This document shows, piece by piece, positions 24,281-36,226 of a stretch of 64,000 nucleotides of DNA. Below the pieces are notes generated by a model. It saw only the letters and a program-made list of their open reading frames with translations. It was not told where the DNA came from and did no database searches. Positions within the stretch are counted from its first letter, which is position 1, and every line of letters begins with the position of its first letter. Source of the stretch: Elysia chlorotica (lineage: Eukaryota; Mollusca; Gastropoda; Plakobranchidae); contig RQTK01000929.1 of the NCBI GenBank assembly GCA_003991915.1, positions 124,001-188,000 of the forward strand. Direction: 5' to 3'. Made by a program: the position numbers and the translations under genes.

Positions 24281-25249
24281 GGAAGTGGCTATTCGCCCAG
24301 TTCATAGAAAATAAAACTGGCACTGGTACCGTGGTACGTCTGGTAGCCTAGTGGTATTATTTGTTGGTAAGTATCAGAGTAGCACAGTAAAGCACTAGCA
24401 CAGTCACTCAGTCAGTTGGACAGAGAACCATGGAATAGCCTAGAGGTTCTAAACTCCTATTCTCCTCTAGCCCTAATATTTTCTCATCTGTGGTCGTGCC
24501 CGGATTATCTTTGGGAACTTTGATATAGTTATCAGAGCGGGAAACTAGATTCTAGATCTAGTCGAAGATTAAGGTACATTTCAAACACACATCTAGAAGA
24601 GCTAGAAGATCTTATTCTTAAATCTAAAATCTAGAAATCTCTGGATGCGCTTAGATGTCAGAGTACCCCTTTTGGCCTCTGGGGTGATCAGGTATATTCT
24701 GCACATTGACAATAACTAGAGCTAGATCTAGATTTCTAGATACTACAAATTTTTATTTTCTATTAAATCATTTGTGCAACAATGTGCTTCCACTTTCTCC
24801 CCACCTGTGAACGATTGTGGGTAGCTTTTGTGAAGCCATTAATTTGTCTTTTTGTCGACATTAAATAATTTCTAAATCTTTAATGTTCTATCTAAGTGCT
24901 TTAGCTGCACTTTATACATGCCTCCTTTTTCTCCTGTTTAAAAATATTATAAGCTCAGCAAAATTTTCGATGGATCCAAATGACGTCATCTTGACTTGAG
25001 TAGACAGAGCATACCAACACAGGCAGTAAGTGGGGTCTAGACTGCTTGGAAGCCAACAACTAAAATGATCTCAAGCATCCCCACTTCTTTTTATTTCCCC
25101 CATTACTCCAAATCAATTATGATGTACCTCCCATTCTACCTGGTCTCTTTTTGTCTTGGTTTAATTTATAATATTAGCTAGATATACAGCGGCAAAGAGG
25201 AAATGGAGCCTAAATAGAGAGAGAAGAGGAAGAATTAAAATTCCTAGAG

Positions 25250-25542
25250 CGACAGATAAGAAAAGTTGGAAATAAATCTGGAATAATTTTGGCCTTTTCT
25301 ATCTTTTCTCTGCTGCAAAGAATTGTTTTCACTGTAGAGTTCGGAATTCTGTGTTTGCAATAGATTTTGTTTTTTATAATTTTTTTCTCATCACAGACAT
25401 GTAAAATATCCCAATCAGACCACATCGAGCATTTTGTTTGTCTGGTTAGGTTGTTAAAGAGTGGACTGAGTAAAACACTAAAATGGCTGCTTGTTTTGCT
25501 TGAATTATGATTCCTTTTTATCTGTCTGTCTGTCTGTCTGTC

Positions 25543-25605
<63 letters not shown>

Positions 25606-25620
25606 TATCTATCTATCAAT
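25250..25620 (+). repeat. Dispersed repeat with internal CTGT/TC microsatellite, + copy
   Basis: About 300 bp (including GCCTTTTCTATCTTTTCTCT, CTCATCACAGACATGTAAAA, and GAATTATGATTCC before CTGTCTGTCTG) match the reverse complement of 50715-51030. The (CTGT)n(TC)n tract at 25528-25603 is at the same place in both. Confidence 0.8.
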
Positions 25621-25805
25621 CCATCTATCTCTAGCATCTCTAAATTTCTTTTTATCATTGTGCAGGGCTTTGAATTGACTCAACACGATTAGAAAACAAA
25701 ATAATCCGTAAAGCTCCTTCTAGTTAGCATTGTGACGTGACATTTTCTATGAGCTGCACTGTTGCTATAGAAGGACATGGCTAGGGCATGATTTTTCCCC
25801 CATAG

Positions 25806-25902
25806 TGATTTAATGTATGCTTGTAGTGTACATGTGTATAATGTCAAAGTTCTGTTGTAGAGGTACTTTGGTATTTATACAGCACATAAAATGTAGCACC
25901 CC
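25806..25902 (+). repeat. 97-bp direct repeat, copy 1
   Basis: TGATTTAATGTATGCTTGTA through AAATGTAGCACCCC, identical to 26105-26201. The two copies flank the GC-rich presumed ANAPC13 promoter. Confidence 0.92.
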
Positions 25903-25949
25903 ATAGTGATAATTTAGATCAAAGATTTTATAACTTCCCCTAGATCGCT

Positions 25950-26045
25950 GACAGGAAATGGCGGCCCGCTTTGAGATATATCAGCGCGCGAGCTAGCGGT
26001 GTCTGTGGGTCGGAGAGGGTGGGCGGGCAGCAATTGGGGGCAGGA
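25950..26045 (+). promoter_or_regulatory. Probable ANAPC13 promoter / first non-coding exon (GC-rich island)
   Basis: A ~95-bp stretch much richer in G+C and CpG than its surroundings lies about 320 bp upstream of the ANAPC13 start. It contains GGAA (25954-25957, ETS-like) overlapping ATGGCGGC (25958-25965, resembling the YY1 core often found at housekeeping start sites). A GGTGGGC that could be a splice donor follows near 26018. It is bracketed by a 97-bp direct repeat. Promoter role is inferred from composition and position. Confidence 0.45.
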
Positions 26046-26104
26046 ACTACCGATTACGAATCCAGTACAATAGATAAATAATAAGAAAATAATGACACCG
26101 ATGA

Positions 26105-26201
26105 TGATTTAATGTATGCTTGTAGTGTACATGTGTATAATGTCAAAGTTCTGTTGTAGAGGTACTTTGGTATTTATACAGCACATAAAATGTAGCACCC
26201 C
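26105..26201 (+). repeat. 97-bp direct repeat, copy 2
   Basis: Identical to 25806-25902, starting 299 bp later; beyond the identical part the flanks stay weakly similar (AATTT, ATCAAAG), so the duplication was originally longer. Confidence 0.92.
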
Positions 26202-26367
26202 TTTGTGCTAATTTATCAAAGTTTAACCTTATGTTTTTTGGTTTGAAAAACTTTAACTGTTTTGTAAAGCATCCTCTGGCTTGCCAGATTACAGTTACCT
26301 AAAGGATTTCAGAGATGGTTATGATTTTTATTATCAATTTTTATGTTTCTTATCAGAAGACTGTGGA

Positions 26368-29300
26368 ATGGACAGTGAGTACCAGAGAGATGGACGTTTG
26401 ATGGATATGATAGATGAAAAATGGAGAGCAGACGAACTGCCAAAAGAAGATATCATGGTAATCACTTGTTGCCTTTTAACATGGCTGCTACAACATGACA
26501 TTAGCTGAATTTTTAAGATGTTTTAATTACACAATTATACTTTGCTTTCTAGCATTGTAATTAAAGTGGAATCCGCTTAAGATAAGCTCTGGGAGACAGC
26601 CTAAAACTTAAATTTTTACCTTCAGTTTATTGAGTTCGTGATGATAATTCATCAGTACAGAAACCTAATGTTTAGTAAAAACTGTAGATACAAACCAAAA
26701 AGGAGGTAACAAGCAATTTACAAATGTAGCAGTTTGAGATTGAGAATATTATTAGTTAAAAATGATAATTATAGGAATCAGCACAAATAACATACTCAAA
26801 CTAAATGAGTACAGACTCTTTGCTTTGACGTTTCAGATATGAATTGCCATTGGTTCAACAGCAATGCTCGCAATAATCTGAAATGAGAAAAGAATGCCAC
26901 AAGGCCGTTAGTAATTAATATAAAGATTACGAGGCATAATCATCTATGCCCCCCCCCCCGCGTCTTTAAAGTTTAGAGGTTAACCTGTGAAATGCAAACT
27001 TTATGACTGAAGAATAATCTGAATGCAGAACTGAAAATATGAATTAGAAAGAAAAGCAGATGGCAAAGTATAACAAACACCAAAGCCCAAACCCAATAAA
27101 TGCTGGGCGTAAGTTATGAGCAACATGTTAATGAACATCAACATTATGTTAATAAGATGTTAGATGAGTCGTGAATGGCATAGAACCAAGATTGTTTAAT
27201 GCTCTGTACTTAAGCTGGTAAACATCAAAGGGAAAATACTGTTTTTGAAATCAAGTGGATTATGAACATTCAAGTTGTCACCATGTGGAGAAACAAAACT
27301 TAATCATGCTTTTCGCATAAGCAACAAGGTGAACTTGAAAAAAATAAAATTGAATGTCAGTTCAGTTATTCTTGTCAGTGCAAGCTTCTTCGAGATGGTG
27401 TAGATCGAGATACGGGTCGAAGCCGTTGGCACTGGTAATTCCTCCTTCAGGCCAGGCTTATTAAAAGGTTCCAGGACCCGTAGTGCCCGTGGTATACGCT
27501 TCATAGGAGTGGAGCTCATAGGTGGGGCTTCATTCTCAGTGTGTACTGGTGTAGATGGTACATCAATGTTCCTGGGTAAGTCTGGACTATTGATCATCAT
27601 GGGGGGATCTTCATTTGACATTTGGTTCCGTGTTGATGGCATATTCCGGTGTATGGGTAACCTTGTGTCGCTGTTTGTAGATTGATGCTGGATCTTCGTG
27701 TTCAATTTGTGTCCAGGAGAGTCATCTCGAGGGGCATCTGGTGGGCTGACTGGGCATTTAGCTTGTGTAACACAGAGGGGTTGTGGCGATGGGATCATAG
27801 CCAGAGGAATTTGTGGTATAACTGGAAGGTATTTACGCAGAAATTTCCTGTTTCAAAGTGTCACTCTGCCTGAGCCGTCCACCTGCACAACATATTGATC
27901 TAACTACCTGACTTCAATCACTGTTCCAGTTTTGTCCCATTTCGTAGGATGAGGTCCTGTTTGGTTCTGAATGCGCACACAGTCGCCAACCTTCAGTGGA
28001 TGGACTCTAGTGTGTGCAGACAGTCTTTCAGCATCACGCAAATGCCGATTTGTGAGTGCTTCCTCTCTTGAAGATAAAGTGTCTTGCCATGTAGTGTGGG
28101 AGGTGTTTTCCAGGGTGTATGGGGACAAAGTCACGGATCGGTCTGCCGAAGATGCACATGACGGGGGAGAGACAGGTGTCTCTGTCTGGAGTGTTCCTGT
28201 ACTGGAAGATGGCACGTTGAAAAGAATTAGTGTTGATATTGCCATCAAGACCAGTGTTGTCAGAAATCATTCTTTTGATTGTTTTCACTGCTATTTCGGC
28301 CCGACTATTTCTGTGGGGAAAAGCTACTTATGAGATGGTCACTGGTGTACGCCCCAATCCTTGAGGAATGTCCTGGTGGCTACTGAGGTGAATTCTGGTC
28401 CTCCATCAGAGGACAATTTATCGCTGATGCCATAGGTAGCAAATGTGCGTCTTAGACTGGCTATTAGTCCTTGTGCTCCATCAGCCGCCCTTTCTACTAT
28501 CGACCAGTTGCTGTACCTGTCGACTATTAGGCTATTAGGTAATTATGCCCTGAATAATGGAAGAAGTCAGCATATATGCACTGAAATGGATACTGTGGTT
28601 GCATTGGTGGAGCACTGCACTGAGATGGGCTCAATGTTTATTTTGATCAGCCAATTTTTAATTGTTTGTTGTTGAAGGGAGGGAAGGAAGCAGTTTATGA
28701 CTATTTGTTTGTATTTTTTTAATTACATTTTTTGTTTTACTAATTCTTTGTTTTTAGGCGAACTTTTGTGAAATGAAACATTTTTTGTCAAAATTAATAT
28801 ATCCATGGAAGCTACAGTCTAAATACCATATATACCTGGGTAATTTTGTAGCTTTATCTTGTGCGGTTTTAGCGATTTTTCAATTCAAATATTTTGGTCT
28901 TAGCTCCATTATTATTTGATCATTGTTATTACATCTACGGTACTATAATTATAATTACGTTAAAGTGGCCTTGATTTAAAAATTTTCTCCTGTAGGACCT
29001 AATTTGTTTAAGATATCCCTTTGAAACATAATTTTTTTCACTTTTTCACTTTTTTTGCCAGTCTAAAAATTGCTCTTTGCTTTAAAATCTGCTTGAAAGA
29101 GTAAGTTTGATTTATGATCTGATCAGATAATGGGCGTTCTTTAAGAAATCAATGACCATTTCTTTTGTTTTATTAAAATTCAATACAAGATGATTTTAAT
29201 CACACCACTCGACAAAAGAGTCTAGGGCCTTGGTATTGTGCAATAAATCTGGTCAGTGTGGTATCATCAGCATATTTGTCAATAGAACAATTACAATGAG

Positions 29301-29643
29301 CTGGTCTACAGTCAAATGTATAGATAGAGAACAGGGAAGGTGATAGAACTGCTACCTGTGTCGGTTATTGTTAAGTGCGCCAACGTAAGAACAGGGACCT
29401 TGAAGAGTTAAACAAGACTTATTCTCTCCACCCATTAAGGATCTGCCATCTGACTGACAATAGTGACAGGAGTTAACCGCAGTGTGCAGCAATTTTTTTT
29501 ACCCTTGAATTAAGTTATACAAAAGTGGATATCCAATCACCAACTAGTAGTAGGCCCATTCATGCAATCTCTTTGGTGTCCCCTCTTGTCTATTCAATGC
29601 ATGTCAATCATTGCTTATATTCCTACTACTGCTGCTCCTGCTG

Positions 29644-29690
<47 letters not shown>

Positions 29691-29933
29691 GTTGCTGCTG
29701 CTGCTGCTAATTCAAATTGTGTAAAATTCATTTTGTTCACTGCATAATTTAAGATATCTCATATAAATTTTTAGATCATTATTGCTATTTCTTAGGTGCA
29801 GTTGAAAGACAGGCCTGAGCCAGAGCAGGACAATGGTCCCAGTGCTGAGAGCCTTCATGAACAGGAACAAAAGTGGTCGGACCTGGCCCTCTCCTCGCTT
29901 AACAGCATGCCTCCAACATCCACGCAAAGCTAA
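26368..29933 (+). CDS. ANAPC13: Anaphase-promoting complex subunit 13 (ANAPC13/SWM1), complete, 2 coding exons, 75 aa
   Basis: Coding exons 26368-26457 (30 codons, ending at ATG|GTAATC) and 29796-29933 (after TTTCTTAG) join in phase 0. The protein begins MDSEYQRDGRLMDMIDEKWR, continues DELPKEDI, has the hallmark block PEPEQDNG, then EQEQKWSDLALSSL, and ends PPTSTQS. This matches APC13 in order and length (74 aa in human). Known role: a small intrinsically extended subunit that stabilises TPR subunits of the APC/C, the ubiquitin ligase that drives anaphase and mitotic exit. The ATG chosen is the conserved family start; the open frame extends upstream from it without an in-frame ATG, consistent with 5' UTR. 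The single 3.3-kb coding intron contains a Ty3/gypsy integrase relic in opposite orientation and a CTA microsatellite only 90 bp before the acceptor. Confidence 0.93.
27330..28570 (-). mobile_element. Ty3/gypsy retrotransposon integrase relic in ANAPC13 intron
   Basis: Read on the - strand, the order is: integrase core around the catalytic Asp (KLSSDGGPEFTS, Asp codon at 28405-28407), then HRNSRAEIAVKTIKRM with the catalytic Glu. A FQYRNTPDRDTCLSP-like block and FGRPIRD follow, then a C-terminal domain (VGDCVRIQNQTGPHPTKWDK). A proline-rich tail extends to about 27330. Stops and frameshifts break it into pieces. I see no LTR, RT or RNase H, so only the 3' end of pol is left. It is antisense to ANAPC13. 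Confidence 0.85.
29622..29708 (+). repeat. (CTA)n/(CTG)n microsatellite close to the ANAPC13 exon 2 acceptor
   Basis: CTG, CTA, then CTG repeats ending about 90 bp before the splice acceptor at 29795. Confidence 0.95.
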
Positions 29934-30031
29934 CTGTCACCGTTTAGAGGTTTAAATGATTAAAATACATGCATTATCAAATTCAAACTTTACAACCCAA
30001 TAGACTGAAACTATTGAAAGTTTTGGAAAAG

Positions 30032-30037
30032 AAATAA
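30032..30037 (+). promoter_or_regulatory. Candidate polyadenylation signal for ANAPC13
   Basis: AATAAA about 100 bases after the ANAPC13 stop codon, on the coding strand. Other weaker hexamers follow (near 30203), so the used site is not certain. Confidence 0.4.
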
Positions 30038-30039
30038 AT

Positions 30040-31680
30040 TCTCATTTCAATAATTGAAGAAAATACAGTGTAGGCAAATGTTTTTTTTCAGTTCTTACGT
30101 AAATCAACTCTTTTAATCAAAACCTACATTTTGGCTAGAATTCCGTACTACTACTAGTGTCTTTTGATTGGAGATTTTGATTCTGATATGTGAAATCTCA
30201 AGTAATAAAAGTTCATTACATCTTTTCTTAATGGGGTTTATTGTTGAAATGTAATTTTACTTTATGGGCTAACTTAGAGCCTCATTAAAGGTTGTTTTTT
30301 TCTCTCTTAATGCACATATATATATTAAAACTTTTTAAAAATTTGATTCATTTTGTTTCATGATTGGTACATAGATAAAAAGAAGAAAAAGCCTATGTGT
30401 AAAAGATAGATCTAGATAGAGTCCTATTTGTCATGTCAAACACTGAAGTTTTTTTTTTTATTTAAAAGGGGTAAATTTCTTTAAAAGGCATGTCTTAGGC
30501 AGCAATGAGCATTGAGTTCTGCTTGACAGAATGTAGTACATGTACTTCTATAACACCTATTAGTGGTGTGAGCTTTGAATTATGACCGAGTCTGATTTTA
30601 ATTGAGCCAAAGACTAGAGAGAAAAATAACCATTCTCTTGCACAATTCAGTTTATGAGAAATTTGAAATATCATAATCAGACTTCTTTTTGTAAGGTTTC
30701 CACTGTACATATTCATACACAGTACTAAATTTCCCTGCTCGACTGATAGAGCTTGTATCTAATCAGTAAATCCTATTCCTAGCTCCTGATGTTGCTGTCA
30801 ATCAATACACATTACTGAGCACACTTTTTTTTTACTTTTTTGTAAAACTGATTGTCACATGCTTAATGAAACATGTACATGTATAAAAGAAGAGCAAGAG
30901 TACATTTAAAAAGTTCAGCTTCAGTGTTTTATTGTGAAAGATTTTGAACTGATGAACAAGGCAATACACATGTAATAAAAATGGACATTTTTGTATGACA
31001 CAATTTTTTTTTTTTTAATGTGGAATTAAAAAAACTTGCATAAATACGTTGGTCACATTTTATTTGCAATAGAAATTAAATAAATGTATTGATTTGGCAA
31101 CTTCATCAATTTACATAGTTTTGACTGCCTATAGCTGCAGTACACCAACAAGGAGAGACACAACAATTTTATAAAATATTCAGCCATGAACAATTCTAAT
31201 TTTGCATTTCCTCAATTAAATTGTCCAATGTTATGAGACATCTTTATTACTAAATTATTATAATAGAAAGGGCCTAGATATGCCATAACCATATTATTAT
31301 AAAGAGAAAAAAAACAAACAAAAACAATATCACTTGAGCCTGTCTGTTTCTGCCCTTGTGTCATTATGCCATATATCATCACTTAGTAATGAAAAGAGAG
31401 AGAAAACAAAAATTATGTTGAAGCACAATACATTTGTTGTCAGAGGATAATTATTATTGGAATGAAAAATTCTTTAAAAATTTGATGTACTTTTTCCCCC
31501 TTCTGCAGCAAGTGTGCAGGAACTATTTTCATATCACTTTATCAGTGACAAATCTTCAAGCTCAGGATATTTTTACCATCTATACAAATTGTGGTTGCTG
31601 CATGCTTTGAATTTGATACAAGCTTCACATACTTAAATAATCAAATTCAAAGTACGGTGTATTACCATTCTGATTATTAC
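30040..31680. other. Intergenic between ANAPC13 and NAA15, no gene recognised
   Basis: AT-rich; contains the truncated pogo-like MITE at 30485-30705 and nothing else I can identify. Confidence 0.5.
30485..30705 (+). mobile_element. pogo-like MITE, 5'-truncated copy
   Basis: Shares the ATGTCTTAGGCAGCAATGAG block, the TCTGCTTGACAGA block and the right terminus AAGGTTTCCACTG, followed by TA, with the 6768-7187 element. The left terminus is missing. Confidence 0.7.
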
Positions 31681-32021
31681 AGTCGAAACGTCACAAAACG
31701 AAGTCTGATAATTCAAATTTCTTTTTTTTTTATGAAAGAGAAAAGGTTATTTTTCTCCCTTTGGCACTATTCACACCACCAATATGCATTACAAAAGTAG
31801 GCCTACCATTATTTTGTCAAGCAGAATTCAATGCTCATTGTTGTCCAAGACATGCATTTTATAGAAATGGGATTTGGACAAGCTTGCTGTAGAAAGAAAA
31901 CAATAGGAATCTATCATAAACAGTTTCTTAAAAAAGTTACAATTCCGTCTACTAATTCGAATTCTCTTAATTTGAAGTTAAGCTTAATTTTCAAGCAATT
32001 CGAATTATGAGGTTTCCACTA
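31680..32021 (-). mobile_element. pogo-like MITE, inverted copy
   Basis: Begins CAGTCGAAACGTCACAAAAC and ends GAATTATGAGGTTTCCACTA; the shared internal block (CAAGCAGAATTCAATGCTCA) is in the opposite sense to the 6768-7187 copy. TA flanks the left end. Confidence 0.7.
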
Positions 32022-32486
32022 TAGCTCATCGATGGGTTTAAACTGAATATAAGTTGGTTGTAAATGATGAAATCTTATCCCAAGCATGAATGCCGAATTA
32101 GATTGACTCTAACATGGTCATGACAAGTTTTGGGATAAATACAAGATTTTGCTAAAACTTATTCCACTTTGATAGGCGACAAATCAGATAAACTCATGAA
32201 GTGTAATTTTGAAGTATTAAAAAGTAGATCTAAAAAAACATTTTGACTCGTTTGCAAGCTTTCAGTTCTTTTTTTAAAGACTAGAATAAATCACATTTGA
32301 TTAGCATTTCTCACACCTCTTGCTGAATCATACAACTGGAACCTACAGAAAATTTTTAATATATTCCCTAACGCCTAATGCACATTAATAATAAAACCCA
32401 ATTTGCCTCTGCATACTTCTCTGTTATGTTTATAACAAAAAACCGACATAAAACATTAAAAACTTTAAAGCTAAATATGACGACCC

Positions 32487-33211
32487 ATGTTAAACAGTGA
32501 TGCACAGTGTAGTCTACTTTAATTTAGAATAACAACACCACCTAAGGGCGCGTTTCCACCAAAACAGAAACGACTCGACCCAAACCGACCCGGACCGTTT
32601 TTTGTCGGTTCGTTTCCGTTTTGTGTTTCCACCTACCAAACTCTAAACCAGAAACAACCCGTCATCTTCAATGACTCGACCCCTCAGGTTGCACACCAAA
32701 GGGAATGGCACGTTGGGTTTTCCCACGTGGTGGCAAAAGTGAAAAGGGACCGGTAGTAAGAAAAATAAACTTAATTTTAAACAAATTCTAAAATCTTTAT
32801 TTTTCATCAAAACCTATTGTTTACGCGTAGACTTTGCTAATTTGAGGGCGCTGATCACGAATATGAAATCGGTTTTGAAAAATTCCTTAAAATAAAATAA
32901 TTTTTTTAACCCGTGGCAGGCTTGTGGCTGATGAGTCACCCAAACGACCCGTCAAAAATGGTGCAAACCGTATTCCAACCGACTCGAAAAAAGTCGGCCG
33001 GAGGCGGGTCGTTTTGGTGGAAACACCTTGGCGGACTTCTCTATGTTTTCTTAGTTATTTGTGGCTGTGCTATTTTCATTGCCGTTTTTTGTAGGGTCGG
33101 TTCGTTTCTGTTTCAGTGGAAACACGGGCTACCTTGTAGTCTACAGCCTACTATGTTAACCTGATGTACAGTGTAGTCTACTTTAATTTAGAATAAGAAC
33201 ACCACCTAAGG
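32487..33211. repeat. ~60-bp direct repeat flanking a TIR element
   Basis: 32487-32547 and 33153-33211 share GATGYACAGTGTAGTCTACT, TTTAATTTAGAATAA and ACACCACCTAAGG. Too long for a transposon target duplication, so either the insertion landed in a pre-existing duplication or the region was later rearranged. Confidence 0.8.
32546..33129. mobile_element. TIR element (GGGCGCGTTTCCACC ends), possibly nested
   Basis: The left end GGGCGCGTTTCCACCAAAAC and the inverted right end GCCCGTGTTTCCACTGAAAC continue in parallel through CAGAAACGAMYCGACCC. Internal copies of the same end (about 32603-32630 and 33007-33030) suggest nesting or an older element inside. No transposase. Possible 3-bp target TAA/TAC with one mismatch; family not assigned. 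Confidence 0.7.
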
Positions 33212-33544
33212 CAACTTTAATCCAAGTGCCTTATAATATAATTAATACACACCCAAAAAAAAGTATGATACAGAAAATTCTTTAACAGATTTCAGCATCT
33301 TGTTCATCCCCTATTTCAATAACTAGAATAAACCAAAATTCACTAAATTAAAGCAAATTGTCAAGATAGTGTAATATAGTATTTTATTTTCCACTCATTC
33401 ATCCCCCAACAATGAAAACAACTTTGATATGTCAGTACTGTCACTCACTCAAAGAGGCCAGGTCTTGAAGTTTGAAAATAGAACAGATTTGAAGTTAAGT
33501 GCATAAATAGAACGAAGTTAAGTGGATTTCAATACACCTCACTT

Positions 33545-34725
33545 TTGATTCCTCCCAAAGAGTGACACCTTGCCGCTGGTTGAGAGGCTTGCACATCTCA
33601 ATGACCTCTAGAGCTATGCTAGCTGGAGATTTGTCTCCTGGTAGAGTCACCCAAACCAGACAGGTCAAAAGGTAGAAGCCAGACTAAGAGCACTCACTGG
33701 TCCTCCAGGTTGGGGGTTGGGCATGGGGTTAACAACCCCATCTCACAAAAACAAAAAATACTGTTACTAGTTAGTAACAGTGTTACAGAAACCGCAACAA
33801 ATATCTACAAAACCAGCTTGGTTGAGGAGCCAGTGAAAACCTTAGGGAAGCAGGTGTCCCTACAACTCATTTGGCGACCAAGACCAGGATATGGATCTGG
33901 AACACCAGAAACCTGAAAGAGACCAGAAGAATTGCACAGGAGTGTGAAGAAATGAATAGGTACCGGTACGGCTTGAAAATATTGGGTCTCTGTGAGATGG
34001 ACAGGGACAGGAAGAACAAGACTAACTGATGGAAACCCCATAATTCACTCTAGAAGGTCAAGCACACACACATGGGGTCTAATTGCTTAGGACACCCGAG
34101 GCAACACGGGCACTACTGTCTTGGGAACCTGTATCATCGAGGATTCTCACTGCAAGACTTTACTCGAAGGACAGAACTTGTCAGAAGAGTCGCCATCATC
34201 CAGTGCTAACTGCTATGCTCCCACAAATGTAGCAAAGATCGAGGAGAAAGTGAGTTTTTATGATTGAACAAGTCCAGATGATCAACAAAGTCCCAGGGAG
34301 AGACATGAGAATCTTGTTGGGAGACCTGAGCATTGAAGAAGGCAGCGAAAACACAAACAAAGAGCACATCATGGCAGTTGACGACACCGGAAATCAGAAT
34401 AAGAATGGAGAATTCTTGAGTTTTGCTCCTTTAATGACCAGAAGAAAGCAAACCTCCATCAAGACAGAGCTAAAAAAGCGTATTAATGGGGTTGGATAGT
34501 TCACACACTTCGAAAGCCTGTACACAACATCACAAAGCAAGCCCTGGAGTGGAATCCCCAAGGAGAAAGAAAGGCTGGCTGTCCTAAGTTGAATGAGAAG
34601 CACCAACGCAGAGATAAAAGCTGCCGGTACCACATGGGTCGAGCTGAAGACGAGCAGCCAAAATCGAGTCAGGTGAAGGGTAGCTCCTGCCCTATTTCCA
34701 CAGAGAATCAAGAGGCTTAAACTAA
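33545..34725 (+). mobile_element. Non-LTR retrotransposon (LINE), internally deleted copy
   Basis: After an untranslated-like leader (33545-33860) the + strand encodes an apurinic-type endonuclease. Visible parts are IAQECEEMNRYRYGLKILGL, NCYAPTNVAKIEEKVSFYD, MRILLGDLSIEEGSENTNKE and NQNKNGEFLSF. Near 34480 it jumps to the C-terminal tail ([20 protein letters not shown]), ending AAGAGGCTTAAACTAAAC. The whole RT domain is absent and stops are present. Confidence 0.8.
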
Positions 34726-36226
34726 ACTCATTTTTTATTAAAAGATTGAAAGCGATTTTTTTAAATATTACGACAAACAAAAAAAGTTACAATTACCATA
34801 AGTTTTGTGTTTAATTAACCTCAATATCCTTCAAATTGTACAGATTAGAAAAGAAAAAAGTAAAATTATATTTTTAAATTTGTAGGAAGCAAAATAACAC
34901 ACCACTCAATAATTAATATGACAAAGTCCACAACAACCACACTTGCATTATAAAATGCCACACATGACATATATCAAACAAATAGAAAATTTGTCAACGT
35001 GTTCAAATTTCAATGGTGTGAAAAAAACAAGAAAGAGGAAATGTACAGTATTTAACAAACATTAAGAGGAAAATTAAAAATTGTAAAATGTTAATTTCAT
35101 CCAGCGCATAACTGATATGATGCGACTCTCTGGGAAAAATATTGCCAAGCAGAATCTATTCGGTGCTTGCATAAACAGAAGAAACTGTTTAAAAAAAAAA
35201 GAAACTAGACCTTCGGTATATCTCGTTCATTTTCATGTAAAGGAAAGATATCCACTTGAACAAACTCAAAGAAATATGCAAGCCATTAAGAAGTGTGTTT
35301 GAATTTCATTTTAGAGTATTTTAATTTGAAATTTGAACCATATCTTTTGATTGCTTTTTTCTAACAAAACTTTTAAAAGTGTTATTACAAAATTCAGAGA
35401 TGCCAAATTTCAGAATAAATCTCAATTTTTTAGTTTCAGAACTTTGATTTTGAACAAAGGAAAATCTTCAGCATAAAATCAAAAACTTACAAAATTACAA
35501 GTCTCAGGATTCACTAGCAGTCTGCACAATTTTTCATTGACTTTTTAAAACTAGCTTCTTATTTATGTCTGTATTGGATATTGATAAATTACCTAAACAT
35601 TATTTTTTCTTTAACTTTAAATTTTAACATACAATTTTTGTGTTTATGTTGCACATAAGGTTTTGAGAGTGGGCTAGGAAGAATCTAATTTAAGGATTTA
35701 TTTTTCAAATTTTTTGTTAAAGTCATGAGCAATCATTGCTTTTACCTTAGTGTACATGTGTATATAAACATGCATTTTATTGTTTGAGTTTGAAAAATCC
35801 AAAGATCATTGCAAACTACAGTAATTCACTCTCACAAATGTTGCATTCAAAATGAGTTAAAACAACTTTTTTGTTCCTTAATTATTATTCTATGAAACTT
35901 AAAACAAAAAAAAAACACTGTGGTAAACAATTCCCACTCTTGGTGTCTTTTAACCATTGTCTTAAAATAGATGCTTACATATTTTAAATAATACTCAAGA
36001 GCAATGCTCAATGTTATTACAATACAGAAACCAGACCTTTAAATGAACAAACTACAAATATTTTATTCAATGATTGAGTGCCATTAGATCATATTATTCC
36101 ATGCCAAGATAGGTTTGAGCTGACATAGTGGATAAAAAAAGAGATAGCAATTAGCATTCAAAATCCACAAAGCTTTAGGTCTTGCAACTTAATTATGTAA
36201 GTTTGTAGGTGTAAGCCTACTTATAA
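34726..36226. other. Intergenic, no gene recognised
   Basis: AT-rich; only short, unconserved frames. Confidence 0.5.

Larger units (their letters stand above)
23359..25190. other. Intergenic, no gene recognised
   Basis: AT-rich with dense TCTAGATCTAGA-type words (23440-23470, 24540-24560, 24720-24745) and two trinucleotide tracts. Confidence 0.5.

Noticed and set aside
27682-28333. Frames on the + strand across the integrase relic
   Set aside because: They are shadows of the - strand integrase sequence.
34394-34780. 128-codon - strand frame
   Set aside because: Antisense shadow of the LINE at 33545-34725.
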